From: Shewanella sp. VB17
GTDB lineage: Bacteria; Pseudomonadota; Gammaproteobacteria; Enterobacterales; Shewanellaceae
Direction: 5' to 3'
Assembly: GCF_013248905.1 (NCBI RefSeq)
Contig: NZ_JABRVS010000001.1
Location: 1,364,001-1,428,000, forward strand
Length of the DNA stretch: 64,000 nucleotides
Numbering within the stretch: position 1 is the first letter of the stretch; every line of letters begins with the position of its first letter. Below the pieces are notes generated by a model, which was not told the origin of the DNA, searched no databases, and saw only the letters and a program-made list of their open reading frames with translations. A program made the translations under genes and the position numbers. Shown here piece by piece: positions 7,985 through 17,224 of the stretch.

Positions 7985-10666
7985 ATGGCAGAAACGACAA
8001 TAGAAAAACTGGCCACAGAGGTTGGAAAAAGTGCACAACGTTTAGTTGAGCAATTTTCAGATGCTGGTATTAAGAAAAGTGAAACTGATTCGGTTTCTGA
8101 ATCAGAAAAGCAACAGTTACTTGAATTTTTAAAGAAGCAGCATGGTGGTGATTCAGCACCAACTAAGATGACGCTGCAGCGTAAATCAGTATCGACATTA
8201 AGTGTTGGTAGTGGAAGCGATTCAAAAGATATAAAAGTAGAGGTTCGCAAAAAACGTACTTTCGTTAAGCGTGATCCTGCTGCAGAAGCCGCAGCTGAAG
8301 CTGAAGCGAAAATTGTTGCAGAAGCTGCAGCGAAAGTTCAGGCAGAAATTGAACTTCAAGCTAAAGCAGACGCACAAGTTAAGGCAGAGGCTAAAGCGAT
8401 AGCCGATGCTGAAGCGAAAGAGAAAGCAAAAGCCAATACTGCAGCTAAAGCGAAGGTAGCACCGACAGCTGAAGAGAAAGCGGCTCAAGATGAAGCTGAT
8501 AAACTTCAAGCTATTAAAGACGATGCAGCTAAAGCTAAGGCTGATGATGACGCTAAAGCGGCGACAGAAGCGGCACGTATTCTTGCTGAAGAAAACTCAA
8601 CTCGTTGGGCTGAAGAAGAAAAGCAGCGTAAAGAATTAGAGAAAAGCGTTGATCATCACGTCACGACTTCAACAGAAGCACGTGCGGCCGAAGATACTGC
8701 TGATGCTAATGCTGAAAAGCGTGATCGCCGTCCCCGTAAAGCGCCAGTAGCCGCTGCAGCTAACGAAGCTGCCAGTGCTGGTAAAGGTAAGCGTCGTGGT
8801 GGGAAAGATTCTCGTCGTGATAGCAAAGCTCGCGGTGGTCGTAACTCCCGTAATAACCGTAGTGTCGCGCCAGAGTCAATGGATCACGCGTTTACTAAAC
8901 CCGTTGCTGCTGTTAAAACCGATGTAAGCATCGGTGAGACAGTATCCGTTTCAGAATTGGCATCAAAAATGTCAATTAAAGCGACTGAAATCATTAAGCA
9001 GATGATGAAGATGGGCTCAATGGTTACCATTAACCAAGTGCTTGATCAAGAAACTGCGCAAATGGTTGCCGAAGAGATGGGGCATAAAGTTGTGCTTACT
9101 CGTGAAAACGAACTTGAGCATCAAGTGCTTGCAGATCGTAATGCGGATATCCTTGCTGAATCTCGTGCGCCTGTAGTGACCATTATGGGTCATGTCGACC
9201 ACGGTAAGACGTCTTTACTTGATCATATTCGAACGGCGAAGGTGGCATCAGGTGAAGCCGGTGGTATTACTCAGCATATTGGTGCATACCATGTTGAGAC
9301 TGATAACGGTGTGATCACTTTCTTAGATACCCCTGGTCACGCCGCGTTTACCGCTATGCGTGCTCGTGGTGCTAAGGCTACCGATATTGTTATCTTAGTT
9401 GTTGCTGCTGATGATGGCGTTATGCCACAAACGATTGAAGCTATCCAGCATGCGAAAGCTGGCGGTGTTCCTTTGATTGTTGCAGTTAACAAGATGGATA
9501 AGCCAGAAGCTGATCCTGAACGTGTTAAAAGTGAGCTTTCACAGCATGGTGTTATGTCTGAAGATTGGGGCGGAAACAACATGTTTGTTCACGTTTCAGC
9601 TAAGAGCGGCGAAGGTATTGACGAATTACTAGAAGGTATACTTCTAGAAGCTGAAGTACTCGAGCTCAAAGCAATCAAAGAAGGCATGGCAGCAGGTGTT
9701 GTTGTTGAATCTAAGTTGGATAAGGGACGTGGTCCCGTTGCAACTGTTTTGGTTCAGGAAGGTACACTTAAACAAGGCGATATCGTACTTTGTGGTCTTG
9801 AGTACGGTAAAGTTCGAGCGATGCGTGACGAAAATGGTCGCACGATCACCGAAGCGGGTCCATCTATCCCTGTTGAGATCTTAGGTCTTTCAGGTGTTCC
9901 TTCGGCAGGCGATGAAGCAACGGTTGTACGTGATGAGCGTAAAGCCCGTGAAGTGGCACTTTATCGTCAAGGTAAGTTCCGTGACATTAAACTGGCTCGT
10001 CAGCAGAAGTCTAAGCTTGAAAACATGTTTGCGAACATGACAGAAGGTGAGGTTCAGGAACTTAATATCGTGCTTAAGGCCGATGTTCAAGGATCACTGG
10101 AAGCGATTTGTGATTCATTAAATGGCCTTTCAACCAGTGAAGTTAAAGTCAATATCATCGCACGTGGTGTCGGTGGATTAACTGAAACTGATGCAACATT
10201 AGCTGCAGCTTCTAATGCAATCATGGTCGGCTTTAATGTGCGTGCTGATGCACAGGCACGTAAGGTTATCGATAGTGAAAGCGTTGATTTACGTTACTAC
10301 AGCATCATCTATCAGTTAATCGATGAAGTTAGAGATGCGATGAGTGGCTTGCTTGCTCCTGAGTTTAAGCAGGAGATCATAGGTCTTGCTGAAGTTCGTG
10401 ATGTATTTAAATCTCCTAAGATTGGTGCTATCGCGGGTTGTATGGTGACTGAAGGTACGATTAAACGCAGTGCTCCAATACGTGTTTTACGTGAAAACAT
10501 CGTTATCTACGAAGGTGAATTAGAATCACTACGTAGATTCAAAGATGATGTTAGCGATGTTCGTAATGGGATGGAATGTGGTATAGGTGTGAAGAATTAC
10601 AATGACGTCAGAGTTGGCGATCAGATTGAAGTCTTTGAAACTGTTGAAATCGCACGTTCTCTTTAA
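7985..10666 (+). CDS. infB: Translation initiation factor IF-2
   Basis: GTPase that places the initiator tRNA on the 30S subunit and promotes 70S assembly. I start at ATG 7985 (MAETTIEKLATEVGK, matching the family N terminus) with GAGGGG upstream; an earlier in-frame codon at 7937 lies inside nusA. The product is 893 residues. The N-terminal domain is followed by a long Ala/Lys/Glu-rich helical linker (about 90-270), a basic RR/GGR segment, and the second N domain. G1 GHVDHGKT starts at residue 402, with G3 DTPGHAAF and G4 NKMDKP after it, then beta barrels and the tRNA-binding C terminus. A terminator-like hairpin follows. Confidence 0.98.
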   Translation: MAETTIEKLATEVGKSAQRLVEQFSDAGIKKSETDSVSESEKQQLLEFLKKQHGGDSAPTKMTLQRKSVSTLSVGSGSDSKDIKVEVRKKRTFVKRDPAAEAAAEAEAKIVAEAAAKVQAEIELQAKADAQVKAEAKAIADAEAKEKAKANTAAKAKVAPTAEEKAAQDEADKLQAIKDDAAKAKADDDAKAATEAARILAEENSTRWAEEEKQRKELEKSVDHHVTTSTEARAAEDTADANAEKRDRRPRKAPVAAAANEAASAGKGKRRGGKDSRRDSKARGGRNSRNNRSVAPESMDHAFTKPVAAVKTDVSIGETVSVSELASKMSIKATEIIKQMMKMGSMVTINQVLDQETAQMVAEEMGHKVVLTRENELEHQVLADRNADILAESRAPVVTIMGHVDHGKTSLLDHIRTAKVASGEAGGITQHIGAYHVETDNGVITFLDTPGHAAFTAMRARGAKATDIVILVVAADDGVMPQTIEAIQHAKAGGVPLIVAVNKMDKPEADPERVKSELSQHGVMSEDWGGNNMFVHVSAKSGEGIDELLEGILLEAEVLELKAIKEGMAAGVVVESKLDKGRGPVATVLVQEGTLKQGDIVLCGLEYGKVRAMRDENGRTITEAGPSIPVEILGLSGVPSAGDEATVVRDERKAREVALYRQGKFRDIKLARQQKSKLENMFANMTEGEVQELNIVLKADVQGSLEAICDSLNGLSTSEVKVNIIARGVGGLTETDATLAAASNAIMVGFNVRADAQARKVIDSESVDLRYYSIIYQLIDEVRDAMSGLLAPEFKQEIIGLAEVRDVFKSPKIGAIAGCMVTEGTIKRSAPIRVLRENIVIYEGELESLRRFKDDVSDVRNGMECGIGVKNYNDVRVGDQIEVFETVEIARSL

Positions 10667-10679
10667 CAATGTGTAATCT

Positions 10680-10706
10680 AAAGGGTGGCGTATGCCACCC
10701 TTTTTT
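10680..10706 (+). terminator. Terminator/attenuator between infB and rbfA
   Basis: Perfect 10-bp stem AAAGGGTGGC (10680-10689) / GCCACCCTTT (10694-10703), loop GTAT, with a run of T. It sits inside an otherwise conserved operon, so it probably tunes expression of rbfA-truB. Confidence 0.85.
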
Positions 10707-10748
10707 ATTTCTAATAGCTGTTTGTTTATAACAGAGTGGCAAATTATT

Positions 10749-11174
10749 ATGGCAAGAGAATTTAGTCGTACACGACGAATAGCACAACAGTTACAACAAG
10801 AGTTGGCGCAAGTATTACAACGTGACATAAAAGATCCCCGTATTGGTATGGTAACTGTCAATGACGTTGAAGTGTCACGTGATTTGAGTTATGCCAAAGT
10901 GTTTGTTACCTTTTTTGAGGAGGATAACAAGCTTGTTGAAGAAAAATTAGAGGCGTTAACAACGGCATCTGGTTATGTTCGTTCGTTAGTTGCTGGCCGC
11001 ATGAAGTTACGAGTGATGCCCGAACTGAGGTTTGTGTATGATGCTTCACTTGTTGAAGGTATGCGCATGTCTAATTTAGTTACTCGCATTATTCATGATG
11101 ATGAAGCTAAGCAGCACAAACATGACAATGTCGAAAAAAGTGATTCTGCGGATGACACGGAAGGTGGTGAGTAA
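10749..11174 (+). CDS. rbfA: Ribosome-binding factor A
   Basis: A cold-shock-linked factor that binds the 30S subunit during 16S rRNA 5' end maturation. Starting at ATG 10749 (MAREFSRTRRIAQQLQQ) gives 141 residues, near E. coli's 133; the upstream extension of the frame overlaps the infB terminator and is not credible. The KH-like core is seen in DPRIGMVTVNDVEVSRDL, YAKVFVTF and LRVMPELRFVYD. The tail is His/Asp/Glu-rich. The stop codon overlaps the truB start (TAATG), indicating translational coupling. Confidence 0.95.
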   Translation: MAREFSRTRRIAQQLQQELAQVLQRDIKDPRIGMVTVNDVEVSRDLSYAKVFVTFFEEDNKLVEEKLEALTTASGYVRSLVAGRMKLRVMPELRFVYDASLVEGMRMSNLVTRIIHDDEAKQHKHDNVEKSDSADDTEGGE

Positions 11175-12136
11175 TGGCTCGTCGCTCTCGTGGTCGTTTT
11201 ATCGATGGAATTTTACTCTTAGATAAAGATACTGGCATGAGTTCGAATTTTGCTTTGCAGAGAGTTAAACGACTCTTTAATGCCGCTAAAGCAGGGCACA
11301 CAGGTGCACTCGATCCATTGGCGACAGGTATGTTGCCTATCTGTTTAGGCGAAGCAACTAAGTTCTCTCAGCATTTACTTGATGCAGATAAGCGTTATAC
11401 AGTGACTGCTAAGTTGGGCGAAAGAACCGACACCAGTGATTCAGATGGTGAAGTGGTCCAAACCCGTCCATTAATGTTTACTGAAGAATTATTGATGACG
11501 TCATTGGATCACTTTCGTGGTGAAACAATGCAAGTTCCTTCGATGTATTCTGCGCTTAAACATCAAGGTCAGCCTCTGTATAAATATGCTCGTGAAGGGA
11601 TCGATATTCCAAGAGAAGCAAGGCCTATCAATGTTTTTGAACTTAACTTTATCAGTCTAGAAGGCGATGAGTTGACGTTAGATATTCATTGTTCTAAAGG
11701 GACTTATATTCGCACTATTATCGATGATCTTGGTGAAATGTTAGGCTGTGGTGCGCATGTCATTATGCTGCGTAGAACCCAAGTTGCACAATACCCTTAT
11801 GCGCGTATGGTCAGTTTAGCGCAGCTTAATGAAATGATGAGTCAGGCTGAAGCTGAAGGTGTTGAGTCAGCATCAATATTAGATCCCTTGTTACTGCCTA
11901 TGGATACCGCTGTTAGTCAGTTTCAAGAAATTAATTTATCTGATTCTTTAGCACCCTATCTAATGAATGGAAATCCAGTTCAAGTTGCTGGCCTGATGGC
12001 GGATGAAATAGTGCGGATCACGATAGGTGACACACATAAGTTTGTGGGCATCGGTTCAATGAATGATGACGGTATGTTGGCACCGAAACGCTTAATTGTT
12101 ATTCGAGAAGATGAAATCGATGTTTCATTGAATTAA
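11174..12136 (+). CDS. truB: tRNA pseudouridine-55 synthase TruB
   Basis: Makes pseudouridine 55 in the T loop of nearly all tRNAs and also acts as a tRNA folding chaperone. The 320-residue product has GILLLDKDTGMSSN, the catalytic motif HTGALDPLATGMLP with its Asp, the KRYTVTAKLG strand, the Tyr-containing MYSALKHQG loop and the GTYIRTIIDDLG motif. A C-terminal PUA-like domain follows. It overlaps the rbfA stop by one base. rpsO follows after about 106 bases with its own promoter-like signals. Confidence 0.97.
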   Translation: MARRSRGRFIDGILLLDKDTGMSSNFALQRVKRLFNAAKAGHTGALDPLATGMLPICLGEATKFSQHLLDADKRYTVTAKLGERTDTSDSDGEVVQTRPLMFTEELLMTSLDHFRGETMQVPSMYSALKHQGQPLYKYAREGIDIPREARPINVFELNFISLEGDELTLDIHCSKGTYIRTIIDDLGEMLGCGAHVIMLRRTQVAQYPYARMVSLAQLNEMMSQAEAEGVESASILDPLLLPMDTAVSQFQEINLSDSLAPYLMNGNPVQVAGLMADEIVRITIGDTHKFVGIGSMNDDGMLAPKRLIVIREDEIDVSLN

Positions 12137-12148
12137 GTTTGTTATCTA

Positions 12149-12177
12149 TTGCGTATTTTACTGAAAATAGGTAAAAT
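12149..12177 (+). promoter_or_regulatory. Candidate sigma-70 promoter for rpsO
   Basis: TTGCGT (12149-12154) and TAAAAT (12172-12177) are separated by 17 bases, 66 bases before the rpsO start. This was read from the sequence only; promoter activity is inferred. Confidence 0.55.
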
Positions 12178-12186
12178 CCGCGCTCG

Positions 12187-12214
12187 CTTTAGCTGAGTTA
12201 GTGATTGGCTAAAG
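12187..12214 (+). promoter_or_regulatory. rpsO leader hairpin
   Basis: Perfect 7-bp stem CTTTAGC (12187-12193) / GCTAAAG (12208-12214) with a 14-base loop, between the candidate promoter and the rpsO ribosome site (GGAGAG). In E. coli S15 represses its own synthesis by binding a folded leader. A similar role is plausible here, but the details are not conserved enough to assert it. Confidence 0.4.
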
Positions 12215-12242
12215 ATTTTTAATGTAAATTTGGAGAGACAAC

Positions 12243-12512
12243 ATGTCACTAAATGCTGAACAAACTGCAACTATCCTAGCTGAATTTGGACGTTGTGAAA
12301 ACGATACCGGTTCTACTGAAGTTCAGGTAGCTCTTTTAACTGCACAGATTAATCATCTGCAAGGTCACTTTAAAGAGCACAAGCACGACCATCACTCACG
12401 TCGTGGTCTTCTACGTATGGTTAATACCCGTCGTAAACTTCTTGCATACCTTAAGCGTACTGAAAATGTCCGTTACCAAGAATTGATCAAGAAGCTAGGT
12501 TTACGTCGTTAA
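12243..12512 (+). CDS. rpsO: 30S ribosomal protein S15
   Basis: Primary 16S rRNA-binding protein that nucleates assembly of the platform of the 30S subunit. The 89-residue length is exactly typical. Family signatures: GSTEVQVALLTAQINHLQ, the HKHDHHSRRGLLRMVNTRRKLLAYL helix pair (split here: HKHDHHSRRGLL, then MVNTRRKLL) and a basic C terminus. GGAGAG precedes the ATG. It is followed by a strong terminator, and pnp lies beyond an inserted GGDEF-EAL gene. Confidence 0.98.
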   Translation: MSLNAEQTATILAEFGRCENDTGSTEVQVALLTAQINHLQGHFKEHKHDHHSRRGLLRMVNTRRKLLAYLKRTENVRYQELIKKLGLRR

Positions 12513-12528
12513 TATCGACTAAATTTAG

Positions 12529-12556
12529 AAAAAGGAGGCTTAGGCCTCCTTTTTTG
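12529..12556 (+). terminator. rpsO terminator
   Basis: AAAAAGGAGGC (12529-12539) pairs with GCCTCCTTTTT (12544-12554) around loop TTAG, with T-run. Canonical rho-independent form. Confidence 0.9.
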
Positions 12557-12706
12557 TGCTTATCAGAAAAGCATGGGGAATGTCTGTGTGATAGTCCGTC
12601 ACCTGAACTCTGGTAAGCGATTGCTTAATATCGCTATTTTACCCTCCTATTTTTGTTGTGCTTTCTGCTTATGGGCAGCGATGGCATAGGTTATCCTAAG
12701 TTTAGG

Positions 12707-14740
12707 TCAAATACTTTTGATGGTCGCCGTATTCTGTTTAATGTATTTTTCTTCAAATTCATCTTGTGGTATGGGCTTACTAAAATAGAACCCTTGTCCA
12801 ATCTGACACTCATTATCATCAAGCCAATCAATTTGTTCTTTATTTTCAATTCCTTCTGCGACAATTTTTAAATTTAACTTTTTTCCTAACATTAAGATAG
12901 TAGAGGCAATAGCACTCTCTTGTGGAAGATCGGTCACAAAGCAGCGATCGATTTTCATTGTGGTAATAGGCAGATGCCGAAGATAGGACAGTGAGGAATA
13001 ACCTGTTCCAAAATCGTCAACGGCGATCCCAAACCCTGCAGATTTAAGTTGCTGAAGTTTAGCGATTGCGAGTTCGATATCGTCCATTAAAGACGTTTCT
13101 GTTATTTCAATTTCTAATACATCTGGACTGATTTGGTATCTTAGTGCGAGTTGCTTAATATCTGACACCAAACTGGCATCGGCAAACTGTTGCGATGCAA
13201 CATTGACGGCTATGGGTAAAACAAAATTGTATTTTATTTTCCATTCACGTAATGTTTTACAGGCTTCTTCGATGACCCAGCGTCCAATAGGTATAATGAT
13301 CCCTGTTTCCTCAGCCACAGGAATAAATGATAAGGGGCTGATTAAACGTCCATCTTTTTTCCATCTTATTAATGCTTCACAAGAGAGTATTTTCCCTGTT
13401 TTAATGTCGAACTTAGGTTGATAGTGGAGTAAGAATTCATTATTTTTCAGTGCATGATGCAGCGAAGCTTCGGTTCTTAGCCTTACCGCTGCACGTTCTG
13501 TCATTTGTTGTTTGAAAAAGGCCCATTGATTAGAGCCTGCTGCTTTAGCGCTGTACATGGCAATATCGGCGTGACGGATAAGATCTTCTGCAGTAATACC
13601 ATCATCGGGGTAAATGGATATTCCCACTGATGCCGCAGGATGTATGGTATGTTCATTTAGCTCCATAGGGCAGTTTAATTGGCTAAGCAGATTATCGACA
13701 AAGTCAGCGGCTTGATCCGGTGTTTGAAGTTCATCGGCTAAAATAACAAACTCATCGCCTCCAAGTCTAGCGACGGTTCCCTTGTCGCCGAGGACTCGTT
13801 CTAATACCCGTGCAATTCGTGCTAGAAACTTGTCACCTAACGCATGGCCTAAAGAGTCATTAACATTTTTGAACCTATCGAGATCGATAAATACCAGACT
13901 AAATTGTTTTTTGTGAACTCGAGCACGCTGAATCGTGACTGCAATGGTTTCAAGCAATAATGTTCGATTAGGCAAGCTGGTTAATGGATCTCGGGTGGCC
14001 ATTTTTCTTAGTTTGCTTTGTGTTTGGCCAAATTGCACTAATATTTGGTTAAATTTTGATGTGACTAAGCCGAGCTCATCGTCGACGTGAGATTTATCAA
14101 TAGGCAGTAAATATTTATCAGGTGATTCTGGTTCTATTTTATCGATAGCTTCACTTATCTGAGCAATCGGGCGGGTGAGAAACCGGTGAAATACAATGGA
14201 GAGAACAAGGGTGATAAGCAGTGCCCGAGCGAGCGTGGCGATTAAGCTGAATTTAAGTTGAGAAAATAATGAATCCGTTAATCCTTGCGTGTCATAAAAG
14301 ATCGTTAACGTGCCGATAAGTTGTTCTCTATCATTAAATTCATTACGAAATGGCCTTGTAAGAGAGCGAGATATTTCTTTGATATCACCAAAGAGACGAT
14401 GGCTTAATTTTTCAAAAATACTGGGGCTGGAGCTCATCATAGAAACAGAAACAAACATAGAACCATCGTCGAGTTTTATTACAGCTGAGCCCACATGCTG
14501 GACTTTAAGGATCCCTTCAAGTGTTTGTTTGGCTAAGTTATCATCCAGTGCCCATACTGCGTTTGCTGCTGGTTGCTCTACTGAGTCAAGAAGCTCTTTT
14601 TGTGACGATTTAAGTTGATCCCTTGCCGAAACGCCAACGAGTGCGACTTCGACGATAAAAATAGCAATAGCGAAGAAAAGGGCTGAAAAAACCACTAAAC
14701 TAGTCTGTTTCCAAGTAAGAGATTTAAAGCTGGTGGACAT
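12707..14740 (-). CDS. Membrane GGDEF-EAL c-di-GMP turnover protein
   Basis: The 677-residue protein has an N-terminal membrane helix (about 14-36), a periplasmic segment of about 125 residues and a second helix (about 163-185). A HAMP-like linker then precedes a GGDEF domain with intact GGDEF at 326-330 and an EAL domain with EALIRW from 455 and the later DDFGTGYSSL motif. Both catalytic signatures are intact, so it could synthesise and/or hydrolyse c-di-GMP; which activity dominates cannot be told. The periplasmic part probably senses a signal. It lies opposite to its neighbours and splits the usually adjacent rpsO and pnp. No gene symbol is recognised. Confidence 0.9.
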   Translation of the reverse strand: MSTSFKSLTWKQTSLVVFSALFFAIAIFIVEVALVGVSARDQLKSSQKELLDSVEQPAANAVWALDDNLAKQTLEGILKVQHVGSAVIKLDDGSMFVSVSMMSSSPSIFEKLSHRLFGDIKEISRSLTRPFRNEFNDREQLIGTLTIFYDTQGLTDSLFSQLKFSLIATLARALLITLVLSIVFHRFLTRPIAQISEAIDKIEPESPDKYLLPIDKSHVDDELGLVTSKFNQILVQFGQTQSKLRKMATRDPLTSLPNRTLLLETIAVTIQRARVHKKQFSLVFIDLDRFKNVNDSLGHALGDKFLARIARVLERVLGDKGTVARLGGDEFVILADELQTPDQAADFVDNLLSQLNCPMELNEHTIHPAASVGISIYPDDGITAEDLIRHADIAMYSAKAAGSNQWAFFKQQMTERAAVRLRTEASLHHALKNNEFLLHYQPKFDIKTGKILSCEALIRWKKDGRLISPLSFIPVAEETGIIIPIGRWVIEEACKTLREWKIKYNFVLPIAVNVASQQFADASLVSDIKQLALRYQISPDVLEIEITETSLMDDIELAIAKLQQLKSAGFGIAVDDFGTGYSSLSYLRHLPITTMKIDRCFVTDLPQESAIASTILMLGKKLNLKIVAEGIENKEQIDWLDDNECQIGQGFYFSKPIPQDEFEEKYIKQNTATIKSI

Positions 14741-14936
14741 ACGCCTATCCTTTTTTTAGGGCGTTGATACTCAAAAACTCTCTTTTAGGCCAGTTCCATA
14801 ACAAAATATTCTTGAAACTGCCCACTTTAGAGAAAACTTTTATCTTTGTCATCACTCTATGCTCTTTATCTCTTGAATAGAGATGAAGTATACTTGTTCG
14901 TGAAATTAAGGTTATTAAATTTAAGGAATGGTTCAC

Positions 14937-17045
14937 GTGAATCCAATCGTAAAAAGTTTTGAATATGGTCAACATACAGTCACCTTGGAAACTGGGGTTA
15001 TTGCCCGTCAGGCAAATGCAGCTGTTTTAGCAAGTATGGGTGATACCACAGTATTAGTCACTGTCGTTGGAAAGAAAGCAGAAGACGTGGGCCGAGACTT
15101 TTTTCCTTTAACGGTTAACTATCAGGAAAGAACATACGCTGCGGGTAAAATCCCCGGTGGTTTCTTTAAACGTGAAGGTCGTCCTTCAGAAAATGAAACT
15201 TTGATTGCACGTCTAATTGACCGTCCAATCCGCCCTCTTTTCCCGAATGGGTTCAAAAATGAAGTTCAGGTCATCATTACAGTGGTGTCTGTTGATCCAG
15301 AGATCAATCCTGATGTTATCTCTATGATTGGTACTTCTGCTGCATTGAGCATTTCAGATCTACCATTTAATGGTCCGCTAGGTGTTGCCCGTGTTGGTTA
15401 TACTAATGGCGAATACATATTAAACCCAAATGTTAGCCAGTTAGCTGAAAGTGATTTAGACCTTGTTGTTGCTGGTACACATGGCGCAGTGTTGATGGTT
15501 GAATCTGAAGCTGCCTCTTTGCCTGAAGAAGTGATGCTTGGTGGTGTTGTTTACGGGCATGATCAACAACAAGTCGTTATTAATGCAATTAACGAATTGA
15601 CAGCAGAAGCCGGTAAAACTAAATGGGATTGGCAAGCAGCTGTCGCTGATGCTGATTTAGTTGAAAAAATAAAGTCTCTTGCAGAAGCTGGTTTTTCAGA
15701 AGCATATCAGATCACTGCTAAGCATGAGCGTCGTGATGCGGTTGTTGCACTTAAACATAAAGTGGTTGCGACATTGCTTGAAGAGAACGCGGATATCGAT
15801 TTACGTGAAGTCGATAAGTTACTTGGCAGCTTAGAGAAAAAAGTCGTACGTGGCCGTATCATTTCAGGTAGCCCTCGTATCGATGGTCGTGAGCCTGATA
15901 TGGTGCGTGCACTTAATGTCATGGCGGGTGTGCTCCCGCGCACTCACGGTAGCTCATTATTTACTCGTGGTGAAACTCAAGCACTTGTGACTTGTACTTT
16001 AGGTACTGAACGTGATGCTCAGAAAGTCGATAGCATTATGGGTGAGTACACAAATCGCTTTATGCTGCATTACAACTTCCCTCCCTATTCAGTAGGTGAA
16101 ACAGGTATGGTTGGTTCGCCTAAGCGTCGTGAAATTGGTCACGGTAAATTAGCTTGGCGTGGTATGAATGCCGTTATGCCTTCTGCTGAAGAGTTCCCGT
16201 ACAGTATTCGTGTGGTATCTGAAATCACCGAATCTAATGGTTCTAGCTCTATGGCGTCAGTGTGTGGTACTTCTCTGGCGTTAATGGATGCAGGTGTTCC
16301 AATTAAAACATCGGTTGCCGGTATCGCCATGGGCCTAGTTAAAGAAGGTGACGATTTCGTTGTTCTTTCTGATATTTTAGGTGATGAAGATCATTTAGGT
16401 GATATGGACTTTAAAGTTGCGGGTACTCGTGACGGTATTACTGCTTTGCAGATGGATATCAAAATTGAAGGTATCACTAAAGACATTATGGATATCGCGC
16501 TGCAGCAAGCTTATGGCGCACGTGTTCATATTCTGAATGTGATGGATCAAGCCATTGGTTCACATCGTGGTGATATTTCTGAACATGCTCCACGTATCAC
16601 TACTATCAAGATTAATCCTGAGAAGATCCGTGACGTCATTGGTAAAGGCGGTGCAACGATCCGTGCTCTTACCGAAGAGACTGGAACAACGATTGAACTT
16701 GATGATGATGGTATTGTTAAAATTGCCTCTTCAAACAATGAAGCGACTAAAGAAGCGATTCGTCGTATTGAAGAAATCACCGCTGAAGTTGAAGTGGGTA
16801 CGGTTTATAATGGTAAAGTGGTTCGTATCGTCGATTTCGGTGCATTTATTACCATTCTTCCAGGTAAAGATGGTCTTGTTCATATTTCTCAAATCGCTGA
16901 AGAGCGTGTTGCCAATGTGTCAGACTACCTGCAAGTGGGTCAAGAAGTGAAAGTGAAGGTGATGGAAGTTGATCGCCAAGGCCGTGTACGTCTTTCTATG
17001 AAAGAAGCACAGCCAAAAGTTGAAGCTGCACCAGCTGCTGAATAA
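14937..17045 (+). CDS. pnp: Polyribonucleotide nucleotidyltransferase (PNPase)
   Basis: 3'-to-5' phosphorolytic exoribonuclease and degradosome component. There are two RNase PH-like domains (about 1-220 and 300-540) joined by a helical domain. The KH domain follows (about 550-610, GKGGATIRALTEETG), then S1 (about 620-690, GKVVRIVDFGAFI). Start choice: ATG at 14928 directly abuts the AAGGA ribosome site (14923-14927). GTG at 14937 is spaced nine bases from it and gives the family N terminus NPIVKSFEYGQHTV, so I use 14937 (702 residues). It is followed by a terminator and nlpI, as in enterobacteria. Confidence 0.97.
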   Translation: MNPIVKSFEYGQHTVTLETGVIARQANAAVLASMGDTTVLVTVVGKKAEDVGRDFFPLTVNYQERTYAAGKIPGGFFKREGRPSENETLIARLIDRPIRPLFPNGFKNEVQVIITVVSVDPEINPDVISMIGTSAALSISDLPFNGPLGVARVGYTNGEYILNPNVSQLAESDLDLVVAGTHGAVLMVESEAASLPEEVMLGGVVYGHDQQQVVINAINELTAEAGKTKWDWQAAVADADLVEKIKSLAEAGFSEAYQITAKHERRDAVVALKHKVVATLLEENADIDLREVDKLLGSLEKKVVRGRIISGSPRIDGREPDMVRALNVMAGVLPRTHGSSLFTRGETQALVTCTLGTERDAQKVDSIMGEYTNRFMLHYNFPPYSVGETGMVGSPKRREIGHGKLAWRGMNAVMPSAEEFPYSIRVVSEITESNGSSSMASVCGTSLALMDAGVPIKTSVAGIAMGLVKEGDDFVVLSDILGDEDHLGDMDFKVAGTRDGITALQMDIKIEGITKDIMDIALQQAYGARVHILNVMDQAIGSHRGDISEHAPRITTIKINPEKIRDVIGKGGATIRALTEETGTTIELDDDGIVKIASSNNEATKEAIRRIEEITAEVEVGTVYNGKVVRIVDFGAFITILPGKDGLVHISQIAEERVANVSDYLQVGQEVKVKVMEVDRQGRVRLSMKEAQPKVEAAPAAE

Positions 17046-17062
17046 GCGCTGATAAGCTCAAC

Positions 17063-17092
17063 AAAAAAGGAGACCTTAGGGTCTCCTTTTTT
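17063..17092 (+). terminator. pnp terminator
   Basis: AAAAAAGGAGACC (17063-17075) pairs with GGTCTCCTTTTTT (17080-17092) around TTAG. A perfect 13-bp stem running into a T-run. Confidence 0.9.
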
Positions 17093-17224
17093 GTTTGAAT
17101 GAGGTTAATTCGTTACCTTAGAAAAAGAAGTGCTAATTTCGGTGAAATAATTAAATCACTTGATAGCCGTAGTGATCGGGGATTGCTATGATTACAGCTA
17201 TTGGTGAACTAAAGGATTAAATGG

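Noticed and set aside
10692..10748. Upstream extension of rbfA
   Set aside because: Encoded by the infB terminator; the family N terminus begins at 10749.
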